64,000 nt of DNA from Rhodospirillales bacterium (GTDB lineage Bacteria > Pseudomonadota > Alphaproteobacteria > Reyranellales > Reyranellaceae), in assembly GCA_016185145.1 (NCBI GenBank), contig JACPOB010000067.1, positions 1 to 64,000 of the forward strand, read 5' to 3'. Shown here piece after piece: positions 40,854 to 49,341 of this stretch. Each line of letters starts with the position of its first letter. The stretch's first letter is position 1. The position numbers and the translations under genes were made by a program. A model generated the notes under the pieces. It was not told the origin of the DNA. It made no database searches and was given only the letters and a program-made list of their open reading frames with translations.

Positions 40854-42008
40854 ATGAAAATCGCCATTCTCAAAGAACGCCGGCCACATGAGACCCGCGT
40901 GGCCGCGACTCCCGAGACCGTCAAGAAACTGAAAGCGTTGGGCGCGGAAGAAATCGTGATCGAGGCCGGCGCGGGCGTTGCCGCCGCCTACACCGACGCG
41001 GCCTATGTCGAGGCCGGTGCAACGATCGTGCCGGATGCGGCGACCGCGGCCGCGGCGGCCGACGTCATCTTCAAGATCCAGCGACCCATGGCGGCCGCCG
41101 ACGGCATCGACGAGCTCGCCCTGCTGCGTCAGGGCCAGGTGCTGATGTCGCCTTTGGGCGCGCTCACCAATGCCGACCTGGTGGCGGCGCTGGCGTCGAA
41201 AGGCGTGACCGCGTTCGCCCTGGAGCTGATCCCGCGCATCACCCGCGCGCAGTCGATGGACATCCTGAGCTCGCAGGCCAACCTCGCCGGCTACAAGGCC
41301 GTCCTGGCGGCGGCCAACCAGTTCGGCCGCATCTTCCCTCAGATGATGACGCCGGGCGGCACGCTTGCTCCCTCGCGCGCCTTCATCATGGGGGTCGGCG
41401 TGGCGGGCCTCCAGGCGATCGCCACGGCGCGCCGCCTGGGCTCGATCGTCACGGCGACCGACGTGCGGCCGGCGACCAAGGAGCAGGTGCAGTCGCTCGG
41501 CGCCAAGTTCGTCGCCGTCGAGGACGAGGAGTTCAAGGCGGCAGAGACCGCCGGCGGCTATGCCAAGCAGATGAGCCCTGAATATCAGGCCAAGCAGGCC
41601 GCGCTGGTCGCCGACCACATCAAGACGCAGGACATCGTCATCACCACCGCGCTGATCCCGGGTCGCAAGGCGCCGGTGCTGGTGAGCGAGGACATGGTGA
41701 AGACCATGAAGCCCGGCTCGGTGATCGTCGACATGGCGGTCGAGCAGGGCGGCAACTGCCCGCTGTCGGAATTCGGCAAGGTGGTCGAGAAGCACGGCGT
41801 GAAGATCGTCGGCCCGGCCAATCTGCCCGGCGAGCTCGCGACCGACGCTTCCTCGCTGTTCTCGCGCAACCTGCTCAACTTCATCACGCCCATGGTCGAC
41901 AAGCAGACCAAGGCGCTCAAGATCGACACCAACGACGAGGTCGTGAAGGGCACGCTGGTGACCCAGAACGGCCAGGTCGTGCACCCGTCGCTCACCTCGC
42001 AGAACTAG
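40854..42008 (+). CDS. pntAA: NAD(P) transhydrogenase subunit alpha part 1
   Basis: 384 residues, the soluble NAD(H)-binding dI component: KIAILKERRPHETRVAATPE, a GVGVAGLQAIATARRLG fingerprint, and RPATKEQVQSLGAKF. It transfers hydride between NADH and NADP+ together with PntAB and PntB. It stops without the membrane part, which is the normal three-gene alphaproteobacterial form. Confidence 0.96.
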   Translation: MKIAILKERRPHETRVAATPETVKKLKALGAEEIVIEAGAGVAAAYTDAAYVEAGATIVPDAATAAAAADVIFKIQRPMAAADGIDELALLRQGQVLMSPLGALTNADLVAALASKGVTAFALELIPRITRAQSMDILSSQANLAGYKAVLAAANQFGRIFPQMMTPGGTLAPSRAFIMGVGVAGLQAIATARRLGSIVTATDVRPATKEQVQSLGAKFVAVEDEEFKAAETAGGYAKQMSPEYQAKQAALVADHIKTQDIVITTALIPGRKAPVLVSEDMVKTMKPGSVIVDMAVEQGGNCPLSEFGKVVEKHGVKIVGPANLPGELATDASSLFSRNLLNFITPMVDKQTKALKIDTNDEVVKGTLVTQNGQVVHPSLTSQN

Positions 42009-42017
42009 GAACGCCCG

Positions 42018-42443
42018 ATGGACGACAGAATCGCCGGCGAAGCCGCCAAGCTTGCGACCCAGGCGCAGGAGCTCGCCACCAGCCTCAAGGGCGTGGCCCA
42101 GCAGATCACCGATGCCGCGGCGCAGGGCCCGGTGGCGGCGCTGCCCGACGGCCACATGCCGTTCGTGGCGCTGCTCACCATCTTCGCCCTGGCCTGCTTC
42201 GTCGGCTACTACGTGGTGTGGCGGGTGACGCCGGCGCTGCATTCGCCGCTCATGGCCGTCACCAACGCCGTCTCGTCGGTGATCATCGTCGGCGCGCTGC
42301 TGGCGGCGGGCCTGAAGGGCCTGGGCGCCGCGCAGCTGTTCGGCGGCGTCGCGGTCATACTCGCCGCGGTCAATATCTTCGGCGGCTTCATCGTCACGCA
42401 TCGCATGCTGTCGATGTTCAAGAAGAAGCCGGTCAAGAAGTAG
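42018..42443 (+). CDS. pntAB: NAD(P) transhydrogenase subunit alpha part 2
   Basis: 141 residues with an N-terminal polar helix and about four hydrophobic segments ([56 protein letters not shown]). It is the proton-channel half that follows Pnt[14 protein letters not shown] at the C-terminus is typical. It starts nine bases after pntAA. Confidence 0.96.
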   Translation: MDDRIAGEAAKLATQAQELATSLKGVAQQITDAAAQGPVAALPDGHMPFVALLTIFALACFVGYYVVWRVTPALHSPLMAVTNAVSSVIIVGALLAAGLKGLGAAQLFGGVAVILAAVNIFGGFIVTHRMLSMFKKKPVKK

Positions 42444-42462
42444 GCGGGCGGGAGAGTACAAG

Positions 42463-43875
42463 GTGATCACTCACGAAATCGCCGCCTACGGCTACTTGAT
42501 CGCGGCCATCTGCTTCATCATGGCCCTCCGGGGCCTGAGCTCGCCCGAGACCTCGCGCGGCGGCAACCTCTACGGCATCGTCGGCATGGTGGTCGCGATC
42601 GGCGTCACCGTCGCGTCGCCGGGCGTGCTGTCGCCCTGGCTGATCGTCGGCGGCCTGATCATCGGCGGCGTGATCGGCGCCGTCGTCGCCATGCGCATCC
42701 AGATGACGGCGCTGCCGCAGCTCGTGGCCGCCTTCCACTCGCTGGTCGGCTTGGCCGCGGTGTTCGTCGCGGCGGCGGCGTTCATCTCGCCCGACGCCTT
42801 CGGCATCGGCACACCGGGCAAGATCCAGGTCCACAGCCTGATCGAGATGGGGCTGGGCACCGTGATCGGCGCCATCACCTTCACGGGCTCCGTGGTGGCC
42901 TTCGCCAAGCTGCAGGGCCTGGTCTCGGGCTCGCCGCTGGTGTTCCGCGGCCAGCATCCGCTCAACGCGCTGCTCGGCATCGTCCTGGTGGTGCTGCTGG
43001 TGTGGTTCGCCATGCGCGGCCATCCCATCACCTTCGTCCTGCTGATCGTGCTGTCGCTGCTGATCGGCTTCCTGCTGATCCTGCCGATCGGCGGCGCCGA
43101 CATGCCGGTCGTGGTGTCGATGCTGAACTCCTATTCGGGATGGGCGGCGGCCGGCATCGGCTTCACCCTGGGCAACACCGCGCTGATCGTCACCGGCGCG
43201 CTGGTCGGCTCCTCGGGCGCCATCCTGAGCTACATCATGTGCAAGGGCATGAACCGCTCGATCTTCAACGTGATCCTGGGCGGCTTCGGCACCGACACTT
43301 CGGCGGCGGCGGGCGCCGCGCACGCTAAGACCGACAAGCCGGTGAAGGCGGGCTCGGCCGAGGATGCGGCCTTCCTGATGAAGAACGCCCAGTCGGTGAT
43401 CATCGTGCCGGGCTACGGCATGGCGGTGGCGCAGGCCCAGCACGCGCTGCGCGAGATGGCCGACCTCCTGAAGAAGGAGGGCGTGCAGGTGCGCTACGCC
43501 ATCCATCCGGTGGCGGGCCGCATGCCGGGCCACATGAACGTGCTTTTGGCCGAGGCCAACGTGCCGTACGACGAGGTCTTCGAGCTCGACGACATCAACC
43601 GCGACTTCGCCTCGACCGACGTCGCCTTCGTGATCGGCGCCAACGACGTCACCAACCCCGCGGCCAAGACCGACCCGCAGAGCCCGATCTACGGCATGCC
43701 GATCCTCGACGTCGAGAAGGCGCAGACCGTGCTGTTCGTGAAGCGCGGCATGGCCTCGGGCTATGCCGGCGTCGACAACGAACTGTTCTTCCGCGACAAC
43801 ACGATGATGCTGTTCGCCGACGCCAAGGCGATGTGCGAGAACATCGTCAAGGCGCTGGAGGGATCGGCGCATTAG
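42463..43875 (+). CDS. pntB: NAD(P) transhydrogenase subunit beta
   Basis: 470 residues with GTG start at 42463. The N-terminal half has about eight hydrophobic segments (dII); the C-terminal half is the NADP(H)-binding dIII domain with VIIVPGYGMAVAQAQH, YAIHPVAGRMPGHMNVLLAEA and VIGANDVTNPAA. It completes the proton-translocating transhydrogenase complex in the inner membrane, which supplies NADPH. Confidence 0.97.
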   Translation: MITHEIAAYGYLIAAICFIMALRGLSSPETSRGGNLYGIVGMVVAIGVTVASPGVLSPWLIVGGLIIGGVIGAVVAMRIQMTALPQLVAAFHSLVGLAAVFVAAAAFISPDAFGIGTPGKIQVHSLIEMGLGTVIGAITFTGSVVAFAKLQGLVSGSPLVFRGQHPLNALLGIVLVVLLVWFAMRGHPITFVLLIVLSLLIGFLLILPIGGADMPVVVSMLNSYSGWAAAGIGFTLGNTALIVTGALVGSSGAILSYIMCKGMNRSIFNVILGGFGTDTSAAAGAAHAKTDKPVKAGSAEDAAFLMKNAQSVIIVPGYGMAVAQAQHALREMADLLKKEGVQVRYAIHPVAGRMPGHMNVLLAEANVPYDEVFELDDINRDFASTDVAFVIGANDVTNPAAKTDPQSPIYGMPILDVEKAQTVLFVKRGMASGYAGVDNELFFRDNTMMLFADAKAMCENIVKALEGSAH

Positions 43876-43890
43876 CGAGGGACTCATGCT

Positions 43891-43956
43891 CTTCCGGACC
43901 GCGAGCCTCCGGCTCGCTCAAGCTCAAGAGCGAGCCGGAGGCTCGCGGTCCGGAAG
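43891..43956. repeat. Perfect REPIN upstream of the GST gene
   Basis: A 29-base arm starting CTTCCGGACC with hairpin GCGAGCC/GGCTCGC, an eight-base centre, then the exact complement (43928-43956). It is the best-preserved REPIN in the window. It ends with GGAAG four bases before the next ATG. Confidence 0.92.
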
Positions 43957-43959
43957 ACA

Positions 43960-44964
43960 ATGAGCAGTCCCTACATCCTCCACGGCTTCAACCCGTCGCC
44001 GTATTCCGTGAAGATGCGGGCGATCCTGCGGTATCGCCGCATCCCGTTCGTGTGGGACGCGATCGGCAATCCGCGAGACGTCGCGGTCGCGGCCAACCTG
44101 CCGCCGGTGATCCCGATCCTGCGTTTCCCCGACGGGCGGCTGATGAACGATTCGACGCCGCTCGCCTACGCGCTCGAGCGCGAGCATCCGGGCCAGCGCT
44201 CGATCATCCCCGACGACCCCGTCCACGCCTACCTCAGCGACCTGCTGGAGGATTTCGGTGACGAGTGGGTCACCAAGATGATGTTCCATTACCGCTGGTA
44301 CTACGCGGCGGATCGCGCCTTCGCGCAGACCTGGATCATCACCTCGCGCAATCCGGTGATGGCCGAGGCCGAGCGCCGCGCCGGCATGCAGGCCTTCAAC
44401 GACCGCCAGGTCGGGCGGATGGCCCTGGTCGGCTGCACCGAGCAGAACCGGCCGGTGATCGAGGAGAGCTACCGCTTCGTGCTCGACACGCTCGACCGTC
44501 ACGTGCGTAAAATCCCATTCCTGTTCGGCTCACGCCCGTCGCTGGCCGATTTCGGCCTGTTCGGCCAGCTGCAGATCCTGTCGGTCGATCCCACGCCGAT
44601 GGCCGAGATGCGCGAGCGCGCGGCCGACGTCTATTGCTGGCTGCTGCGGCTCGACGATGCCTCGGGCGTCGAGGGCGAGTGGCTCGATCCCGAGGCGCCG
44701 CTGCCCGACACGCTGACGGCGCTGCTGCACCATTGCGGCGAGACCTACCTGCCGTTCCTCGCCGCCAACACGCGGGCTCTGCAGGAGGGCAGGGACGAGG
44801 TTGGGCTCGACATCAAGGACCGTCCCTATGCCCAGGCGCCGTTCCGTTACCAGGGCAAGTGCCACGACGCGTTGCGCAAGAAGCTCGCCGCACTGCCGGC
44901 CGACGTGCGGCGGCGTCTCGATCCGGTGCTCGAACAGACGGGCTGCCTCCGCTACCTTGCCTGA
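43960..44964 (+). CDS. Glutathione S-transferase-like protein
   Basis: 334 residues. The N-terminal thioredoxin-like domain (about 1-85) has LHGFNPSPYSVKMRAILRYRRIP and NDSTPLAYALEREHPG, the GSH-site region with the SPYS turn. The all-helical C-terminal domain contains GSRPSLADFGLFGQL. It is longer than standard GSTs (about 200-230), with an extra C-terminal 80-residue extension. The only ribosome-site-like sequence, GGAAG, belongs to the REPIN just before the ATG. Substrate unknown. Confidence 0.85.
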   Translation: MSSPYILHGFNPSPYSVKMRAILRYRRIPFVWDAIGNPRDVAVAANLPPVIPILRFPDGRLMNDSTPLAYALEREHPGQRSIIPDDPVHAYLSDLLEDFGDEWVTKMMFHYRWYYAADRAFAQTWIITSRNPVMAEAERRAGMQAFNDRQVGRMALVGCTEQNRPVIEESYRFVLDTLDRHVRKIPFLFGSRPSLADFGLFGQLQILSVDPTPMAEMRERAADVYCWLLRLDDASGVEGEWLDPEAPLPDTLTALLHHCGETYLPFLAANTRALQEGRDEVGLDIKDRPYAQAPFRYQGKCHDALRKKLAALPADVRRRLDPVLEQTGCLRYLA

Positions 44965-45369
44965 ATGGGCGTCTCCGTAGCTCGGGAACAGGATCCGGCG
45001 GCCAGCCGTCGGTTGCTGGAGGCCCTGACGGCGCGCCTGCCGCAATGGTTCGCTCAGCCTGATTCCAATCGGCACTACGCGGAGCAGGCCGAGGTCCTGG
45101 AGGCCTGGACAGCCCGGGTCGACGGCGACGCGCGCGGCTTGCTGTTGCTCAAGAAGCATGGCGCCGTCAGCGCGGAAATCTATTGGCTGGCGGTCCATTC
45201 CGCTCATCATCGTCAGGGCATTGGACGGGCGCTGTATCTCTTCGTCACGACGCTCCATCCGGATGACCCCTACGAGCCATACCGGCACACACGGAGCTTC
45301 TACGAGCGGCTTGGGTTCGAGTTGGTCCTGTCGCGCGAGCCGCTCGCCTACTACCTGAAGCATCTGTAG
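44965..45369 (+). CDS. GNAT N-acetyltransferase, internally shortened
   Basis: 134 residues. The acetyl-CoA loop HHRQGIGRAL and the terminal SFYERLGFELV are typical GNAT motifs. Between them the usual helix and strand (about 15-20 residues) is missing: RAL runs straight to YLFVTTLHPDDPYEPYRHTR. Probably an in-frame deletion of a GNAT with the family pattern TLHPxxPYxxYxxTRxFYxxLGF. Its start directly abuts the previous stop. Whether it still binds acetyl-CoA is doubtful. Confidence 0.75.
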   Translation: MGVSVAREQDPAASRRLLEALTARLPQWFAQPDSNRHYAEQAEVLEAWTARVDGDARGLLLLKKHGAVSAEIYWLAVHSAHHRQGIGRALYLFVTTLHPDDPYEPYRHTRSFYERLGFELVLSREPLAYYLKHL

Positions 45370-45371
45370 CG

Positions 45372-46064
45372 ATGGCGTATCGTGCGGTCCTGTTCGACGT
45401 CGGCGGCCCGATCGACATGGAGTTCGCCTGGGAGATCGCCGTCGACGGTGCCATCGCCTCGGCCTGCGGGCTGGAGGGCATCCGCGTCGACCAGGCGACG
45501 ATCGACGAGGCGTCGGAAGCCGCGGTCATGGCCTTTGCGCCCGATGCCTACGCCCACATGGTCGAGACGCTGTGCGGCGGCGATCCGCGGACCGTCGACC
45601 GCGTGCGTCAGCGGGTACGCGCAATGGTCGGCAATCTCGACGTCTTCCAGCTCCGGCCCGACATCGATGGCCTGCTGCGCCGCTTGTGCGAGCGCGGGCT
45701 GCGGCTCGGCATCGTCGCCAACCAGCCGCAGGCCGCGCGCGAGCGGCTGGCGCGCGCCGGCATCGGCGATCTCTTCGACTATCAGGGCCTGAGCGGCCTC
45801 AGCGGCGTCGGCAAGCCCGATCCGCGCGCCTTCCAGGCGGCGGCCGAGGCGCTGGGCGTGACGCCGGTCGATTGCATCATGGTCGGCGATCGCATCGACA
45901 ACGACATAGCACCGGCCAAGGCGCTGGGCATGAGCACCATCCTGTTCCGCGGCGGCCGCCATCGCCGGCAGCGGCCGCGAACACCGGCGGAGGAGCCGGA
46001 CGCGGTGGTCAGCGACGTGCTCGAGCTCGAAGCGGCGATCGACGCACTCCTGTCGTCCCGGTGA
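45372..46064 (+). CDS. HAD-family hydrolase
   Basis: 230 residues. Motif I is FDVGGPID (D9), where the usual second Asp is Gly. Motif II is in GIVANQPQ, the Lys of motif III in GVGKPDPRAF, and motif IV VGDRIDNDIAPAKALG. The subclass-I cap lies between motif I and II. It is a phosphatase-like or dehalogenase-like enzyme of unknown substrate. It starts three bases after the GNAT gene, so both are probably co-transcribed. Confidence 0.88.
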   Translation: MAYRAVLFDVGGPIDMEFAWEIAVDGAIASACGLEGIRVDQATIDEASEAAVMAFAPDAYAHMVETLCGGDPRTVDRVRQRVRAMVGNLDVFQLRPDIDGLLRRLCERGLRLGIVANQPQAARERLARAGIGDLFDYQGLSGLSGVGKPDPRAFQAAAEALGVTPVDCIMVGDRIDNDIAPAKALGMSTILFRGGRHRRQRPRTPAEEPDAVVSDVLELEAAIDALLSSR

Positions 46065-46068
46065 CGCG

Positions 46069-46266
46069 GTGAAGGCACTGCTGGCACTCGGGCCGAGCGA
46101 CACAACGAATGGCGTGGCCGCCGGTCCGACCCACCATAAGTGGCCCTCTACGGTACGCAAAAATTCGCAAAGACGAAATCGGCTATATTGACCATAGTTC
46201 TTGACTGTGAGGAACTTAAGTTATAATATCGGGTCCTGTTGCGTTGCTTACCCGCGTTCCCGCTCT
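46069..46266. repeat. Dispersed repeat, copy B (partner at 645-840)
   Basis: The second copy of the repeat described at 645. It starts 5 bases after the HAD stop and ends 51 bases from the 3' end of the amidohydrolase gene. The two copies agree in order and orientation on the plus strand. Confidence 0.7.
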
Positions 46267-46316
46267 ATGCATCGTTTATCCGACTATGAGCCAGACCGTT
46301 CCAGCCCTGGAGCCGG

Positions 46317-47861
46317 TCATCCCGTCCGGCTGCGTTCAGCCGGACGGGGGCGATGATCTTCCATAAGGGGTGCAGTCCAGCGGAGGGCCTGCACCTTGGC
46401 GAGGCCGGGGCAGAAGGTGCCGACGACCTTCTCCAGCCGATCGTAGAGCTTCTTTGCCGGTGCGCTGACCTTCTCGCGCCGCACGCGTGACTCCTCGGCC
46501 TTGGCCGCGAGCTTGGCGAGATCGACCGTGAGCAGCTTGCGGTCCTCGACCACCATGCGCCCGCCGATCATGACCGAGTGCACGGCGGTGCCGTCCTCGG
46601 TATGGACCAAGGCGTTCACCGGATCGTTGGTCGGGATCCAGTTGATGTGATGCAGGTCGAGGAAGACGATGTCGGCCTTGTAGCCCGGCGCGATACGGCC
46701 GATCTCCTTGTGCAGGCCGAGCGTGCGGGCGCTGCCTTCGGTGGCGGCGCGCAAGACCTCCGCGGTGGTGATCCAGCGCTCCACGTCCGGTCCCTGGACC
46801 TTGGAGGAGAACGAGGCGTGGCGCATCGCCTCGTACATGTTCTGATTGTCCGAGCAGTTGGCGCCGTCGGTGCCGATGCCGACATTGATGTCGGCGCGCA
46901 GCATGGCGCGCATGTCGGCGAGCCCGTTGCCCAGCCGCATGTTGGAGCCGGGATTGTGCGCCACCGAGGCGCCGCGGTCGCCCAGGCGCTTCATGTCCTC
47001 GCCGTCGAGCCACACGCCGTGGGCAACGGTGAACTTCTCGTTGACCAGGCCGAGCTTGTCCATGTGCGCGGCAAGCGACGTGCCGTAGCGCTTGTAGCCG
47101 GCCACGACCTGGACCTTCGATTCGGCGACGTGGCTGTGGATGCCGACATCGTACTCGCGCGCGAGGTCGCGGCAGGCGATCAGGAAGTCGTCGCTGCAGT
47201 GGTGCGGGATGGTCGGCCCCAGGGCCAACGTGACCTTTTCGAACGGCCACTTCTGCAGCGCCTTCTTCATCTGCCTGGTGGTGGCCTTCCACGGCGCGTA
47301 ACGGAAGCTCTCGACCTCCTTCTGCAGCGACGGCGACAGGCGCTCCATCAGGCCGGGAATGGCGTCGAAGAACGTGACGTCGGCGACCATGGGCGCCAGC
47401 ACGGCGCGCATGCCGACTTCCTCGTAGGCCTTGGCGATGGCGGAGAGCCCGTCCACCGAAGGCAGCGGGAACTCGGCCGCGAGGTCATAGGCCGCGGTGC
47501 AGCCCTTCATCACCATCTCGGCCGCGCCGATCATGGCCGACAGGTACTTGTCCTCGAGCGTGCGGCCCGAGCCGATCCATTGGCTCGCCGTCAGCAGCAG
47601 TTCGAGCGACCACAGATCGCCCATGCCCTTGCCGAGATTGCCGGGGCTATGCGTGTGGGCGTTGATCAGGCCGGGATGCATCAGCCGATGCTTGGCGTCG
47701 ATCACCGTCGCGCCGGCGGGGGCGGCGAGACCGGGCCGGCCGATCTCGGCGATGGTGTCGCCCTTGATCAGGATGTCGGCGGCGGAGGCGCTGCGCTTGG
47801 CAGTGTCCAAGAGCTTGCCGCCGCGGACGATGGTGTAGGGGTGCTTGGGTTTGCTGGCCAT
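46317..47861 (-). CDS. Amidohydrolase of the TrzN/SsnA/cytosine-deaminase-like class
   Basis: 513 residues from the ATG at 47861; an upstream in-frame ATG would overlap the divergent gene's start. Metal ligands: HTH in GLINAHTHSPGNLG, H in IHSHVAES, H in TVAHGVWL and D in GIGTDGANCSDNQNM. The C-terminal composite sheet ends at GRMVVEDRKLL. Members deaminate or dechlorinate ring nitrogen compounds, but the substrate cannot be named. The tail after about residue 490 (EDHRPRPAERSRTG) looks atypical and contains a perfect hairpin. Confidence 0.88.
   Translation of the reverse strand: MASKPKHPYTIVRGGKLLDTAKRSASAADILIKGDTIAEIGRPGLAAPAGATVIDAKHRLMHPGLINAHTHSPGNLGKGMGDLWSLELLLTASQWIGSGRTLEDKYLSAMIGAAEMVMKGCTAAYDLAAEFPLPSVDGLSAIAKAYEEVGMRAVLAPMVADVTFFDAIPGLMERLSPSLQKEVESFRYAPWKATTRQMKKALQKWPFEKVTLALGPTIPHHCSDDFLIACRDLAREYDVGIHSHVAESKVQVVAGYKRYGTSLAAHMDKLGLVNEKFTVAHGVWLDGEDMKRLGDRGASVAHNPGSNMRLGNGLADMRAMLRADINVGIGTDGANCSDNQNMYEAMRHASFSSKVQGPDVERWITTAEVLRAATEGSARTLGLHKEIGRIAPGYKADIVFLDLHHINWIPTNDPVNALVHTEDGTAVHSVMIGGRMVVEDRKLLTVDLAKLAAKAEESRVRREKVSAPAKKLYDRLEKVVGTFCPGLAKVQALRWTAPLMEDHRPRPAERSRTG
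46321..46348 (-). terminator. Perfect 12-bp hairpin at the 3' end of the amidohydrolase gene
   Basis: CCCGTCCGGCTG-CGTT-CAGCCGGACGGG. It falls inside the last codons rather than after the stop at 46317-46319. On the minus strand no clear U-tract follows, so termination is only plausible. Confidence 0.45.
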
Positions 47862-47901
47862 GGGCGGTAGTCTTGCAGACAACGGGCCAGAGGAGAACGC
47901 C

Positions 47902-48309
47902 ATGAAGCTCGAAGGCGGATGCTATTGCGGCAAGGTTCGCTACGTGGCCGAGGGCGAGCCGATGAGGAAGGGGCAGTGCCACTGCCGCGAATGCCAGTTC
48001 ATCACCGGCGGCGCTCCCAACATGTTCGTCGTCATGCCGAGCGCGGGCTTCGCCTACACCAAGGGCGCGCCCAAGCAGTTCACGCGCAGCGATCTCGAGA
48101 ACCCGGTCACTCGCGAGTTCTGTCCCGACTGCGGCACGCATCTGGCGACCCGGCCGCCGGGCCGTCCGGTGATCGTCGTGAAGGTCGGCACGCTCGCCGA
48201 TCCCAAGCTCTATGGCGGTCCGCAGATGGCGATCTTCACCATCGACAAGCAGGCGTTTCACCAGATCCCGGAGGGACTGCCGGCGTTCGAGCGCATGCCG
48301 CAGCGCTGA
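47902..48309 (+). CDS. GFA/CENP-V family zinc protein
   Basis: 135 residues. Zinc ligands in GGCYCGKVRY, KGQCHCRECQF and REFCPDCGTHLATR match the glutathione-dependent formaldehyde-activating enzyme fold; most family members lack proven activity. It diverges from the amidohydrolase with 40 bases between starts. A shared terminator with rpsU follows. Confidence 0.93.
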   Translation: MKLEGGCYCGKVRYVAEGEPMRKGQCHCRECQFITGGAPNMFVVMPSAGFAYTKGAPKQFTRSDLENPVTREFCPDCGTHLATRPPGRPVIVVKVGTLADPKLYGGPQMAIFTIDKQAFHQIPEGLPAFERMPQR

Positions 48310-48339
48310 AAATACAAAACCCCCGGACGGGCCGGGGGT
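48308..48339 (-). terminator. Rho-independent terminator of rpsU
   Basis: Stem CCCCCGG (48320-48326), loop of five, CCGGGGG (48332-48338), extended by A-T. On the minus strand it is followed by TTTTGTATTTTC, a good U-tract. It lies 25 bases after the rpsU stop and could also serve the convergent GFA gene. Confidence 0.8.
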
Positions 48340-48364
48340 CGTGTTCGGTCGAAGAGAGTGAAGG

Positions 48365-48568
48365 CTAGTAGCCTTCGCGCTCCATGCGCTTGCGCATCAG
48401 CTTGCGGGTCCGGCGGATGGCCTCGGCGCGCTCGCGGGCGCGGCGCTCTGAGGGCTTCTCGTAGTTGCGGCGGAGCTTCATCTCGCGGAAGATCCCTTCG
48501 CGCTGCATCTTCTTCTTCAGGACGCGCAGCGCCTGATCGACGTTGTTTTCACGAACGAGAACCTGCAC
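48365..48568 (-). CDS. rpsU: 30S ribosomal protein bS21
   Basis: 67 residues, highly basic: [41 protein letters not shown]. It helps 30S subunits select mRNA near the Shine-Dalgarno helix. The length and C-terminal Arg-rich helix are normal for alphaproteobacterial S21. A good terminator follows. A CCATGCATGG palindrome sits 15 bases upstream of the start. Confidence 0.97.
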   Translation of the reverse strand: MQVLVRENNVDQALRVLKKKMQREGIFREMKLRRNYEKPSERRARERAEAIRRTRKLMRKRMEREGY

Positions 48569-48693
48569 TTCGATCGCTTCCTTCCATGCATGGTGGGGCG
48601 CCCCGGAAACGGCTCCGGGGGCAATTTCGAGGCGGCGGTGGTATCACAGGCAAAGACCCTTGGGAAGCCCGGGGAACCCCCTATATTTGCGCC

Positions 48694-49341
48694 ATGAGCA
48701 CCGAAAATAACCCTAATCCGGCCGATCCCGACGCTGAATTGCGCGACCGGCTGGCCGACGCCATGGCCTCGGAGGCCGCTTTCGAGGGCTGGAGCCGGGC
48801 CGCCCTGCAGGCCGCGTCCCGCCGGCTCGAGCTGCCGGCGGGCGAGGCCGACCGGTTGTTCCCGGGCGGCCCCACCCAGGTGCTCACTTTCGTCAGCGAG
48901 CGCGCCGACCAGCGCACGGTCGAGGATATGGAGCGGGAGGGCATCGCCAGCCTGAAAATCCGCGATCGCATCAAGAATGCCGTCCGCATCCGCCTCGAAC
49001 GCCACGTCGGCAACCGCGAGGCGGCGCGGCGGGCGTTGGCGCTTCTGTCGTTGCCGTTCAATGCGCCGCTGGGGATGCGGCTGCTGTACCGCACGGTCGA
49101 CGCCATGTGGTACGCAGCCGGCGACAACAGCACCGACTTCAATTTTTACACCAAGCGGGCCACTTTGGCCGGCGTCTACTCCTCGACTTTGCTCTACTGG
49201 CTGAACGACCGCTCGCCGGGCAGCGAGGCGACCTGGGGCTTTCTTGACCGGCGTATCGACGACGTCATGAAGTTCGAGAAGCTCAAGAGTCAGGTGAAAT
49301 CCTGGACCGGCGGCTCGGTCAGGACCGCTTCAAGAAGGTGA
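48694..49341 (+). CDS. COQ9-family protein
   Basis: 215 residues from the ATG at 48694. TetR-like fold without the DNA-binding use: SEAAFEGWSRAALQAASRRLEL, IRLERHVGNREAARRALALLSLPFNAP, DFNFYTKRATLAGVYSSTLLYWLND is the COQ9 core. COQ9 binds lipids and assists ubiquinone hydroxylation (partner of COQ7). Its last 23 bases overlap purK tail to tail. Confidence 0.93.
   Translation: MSTENNPNPADPDAELRDRLADAMASEAAFEGWSRAALQAASRRLELPAGEADRLFPGGPTQVLTFVSERADQRTVEDMEREGIASLKIRDRIKNAVRIRLERHVGNREAARRALALLSLPFNAPLGMRLLYRTVDAMWYAAGDNSTDFNFYTKRATLAGVYSSTLLYWLNDRSPGSEATWGFLDRRIDDVMKFEKLKSQVKSWTGGSVRTASRR

Noticed and set aside
40854..42443. Frameshift splitting pntA into two genes
   Set aside because: The split into a soluble PntAA and a small membrane PntAB is the normal arrangement in alphaproteobacteria.
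45372..46064. HAD protein as inactive because the second Asp of motif I is Gly
   Set aside because: A DVGG form of motif I occurs in many annotated HAD hydrolases, so loss of activity cannot be concluded.
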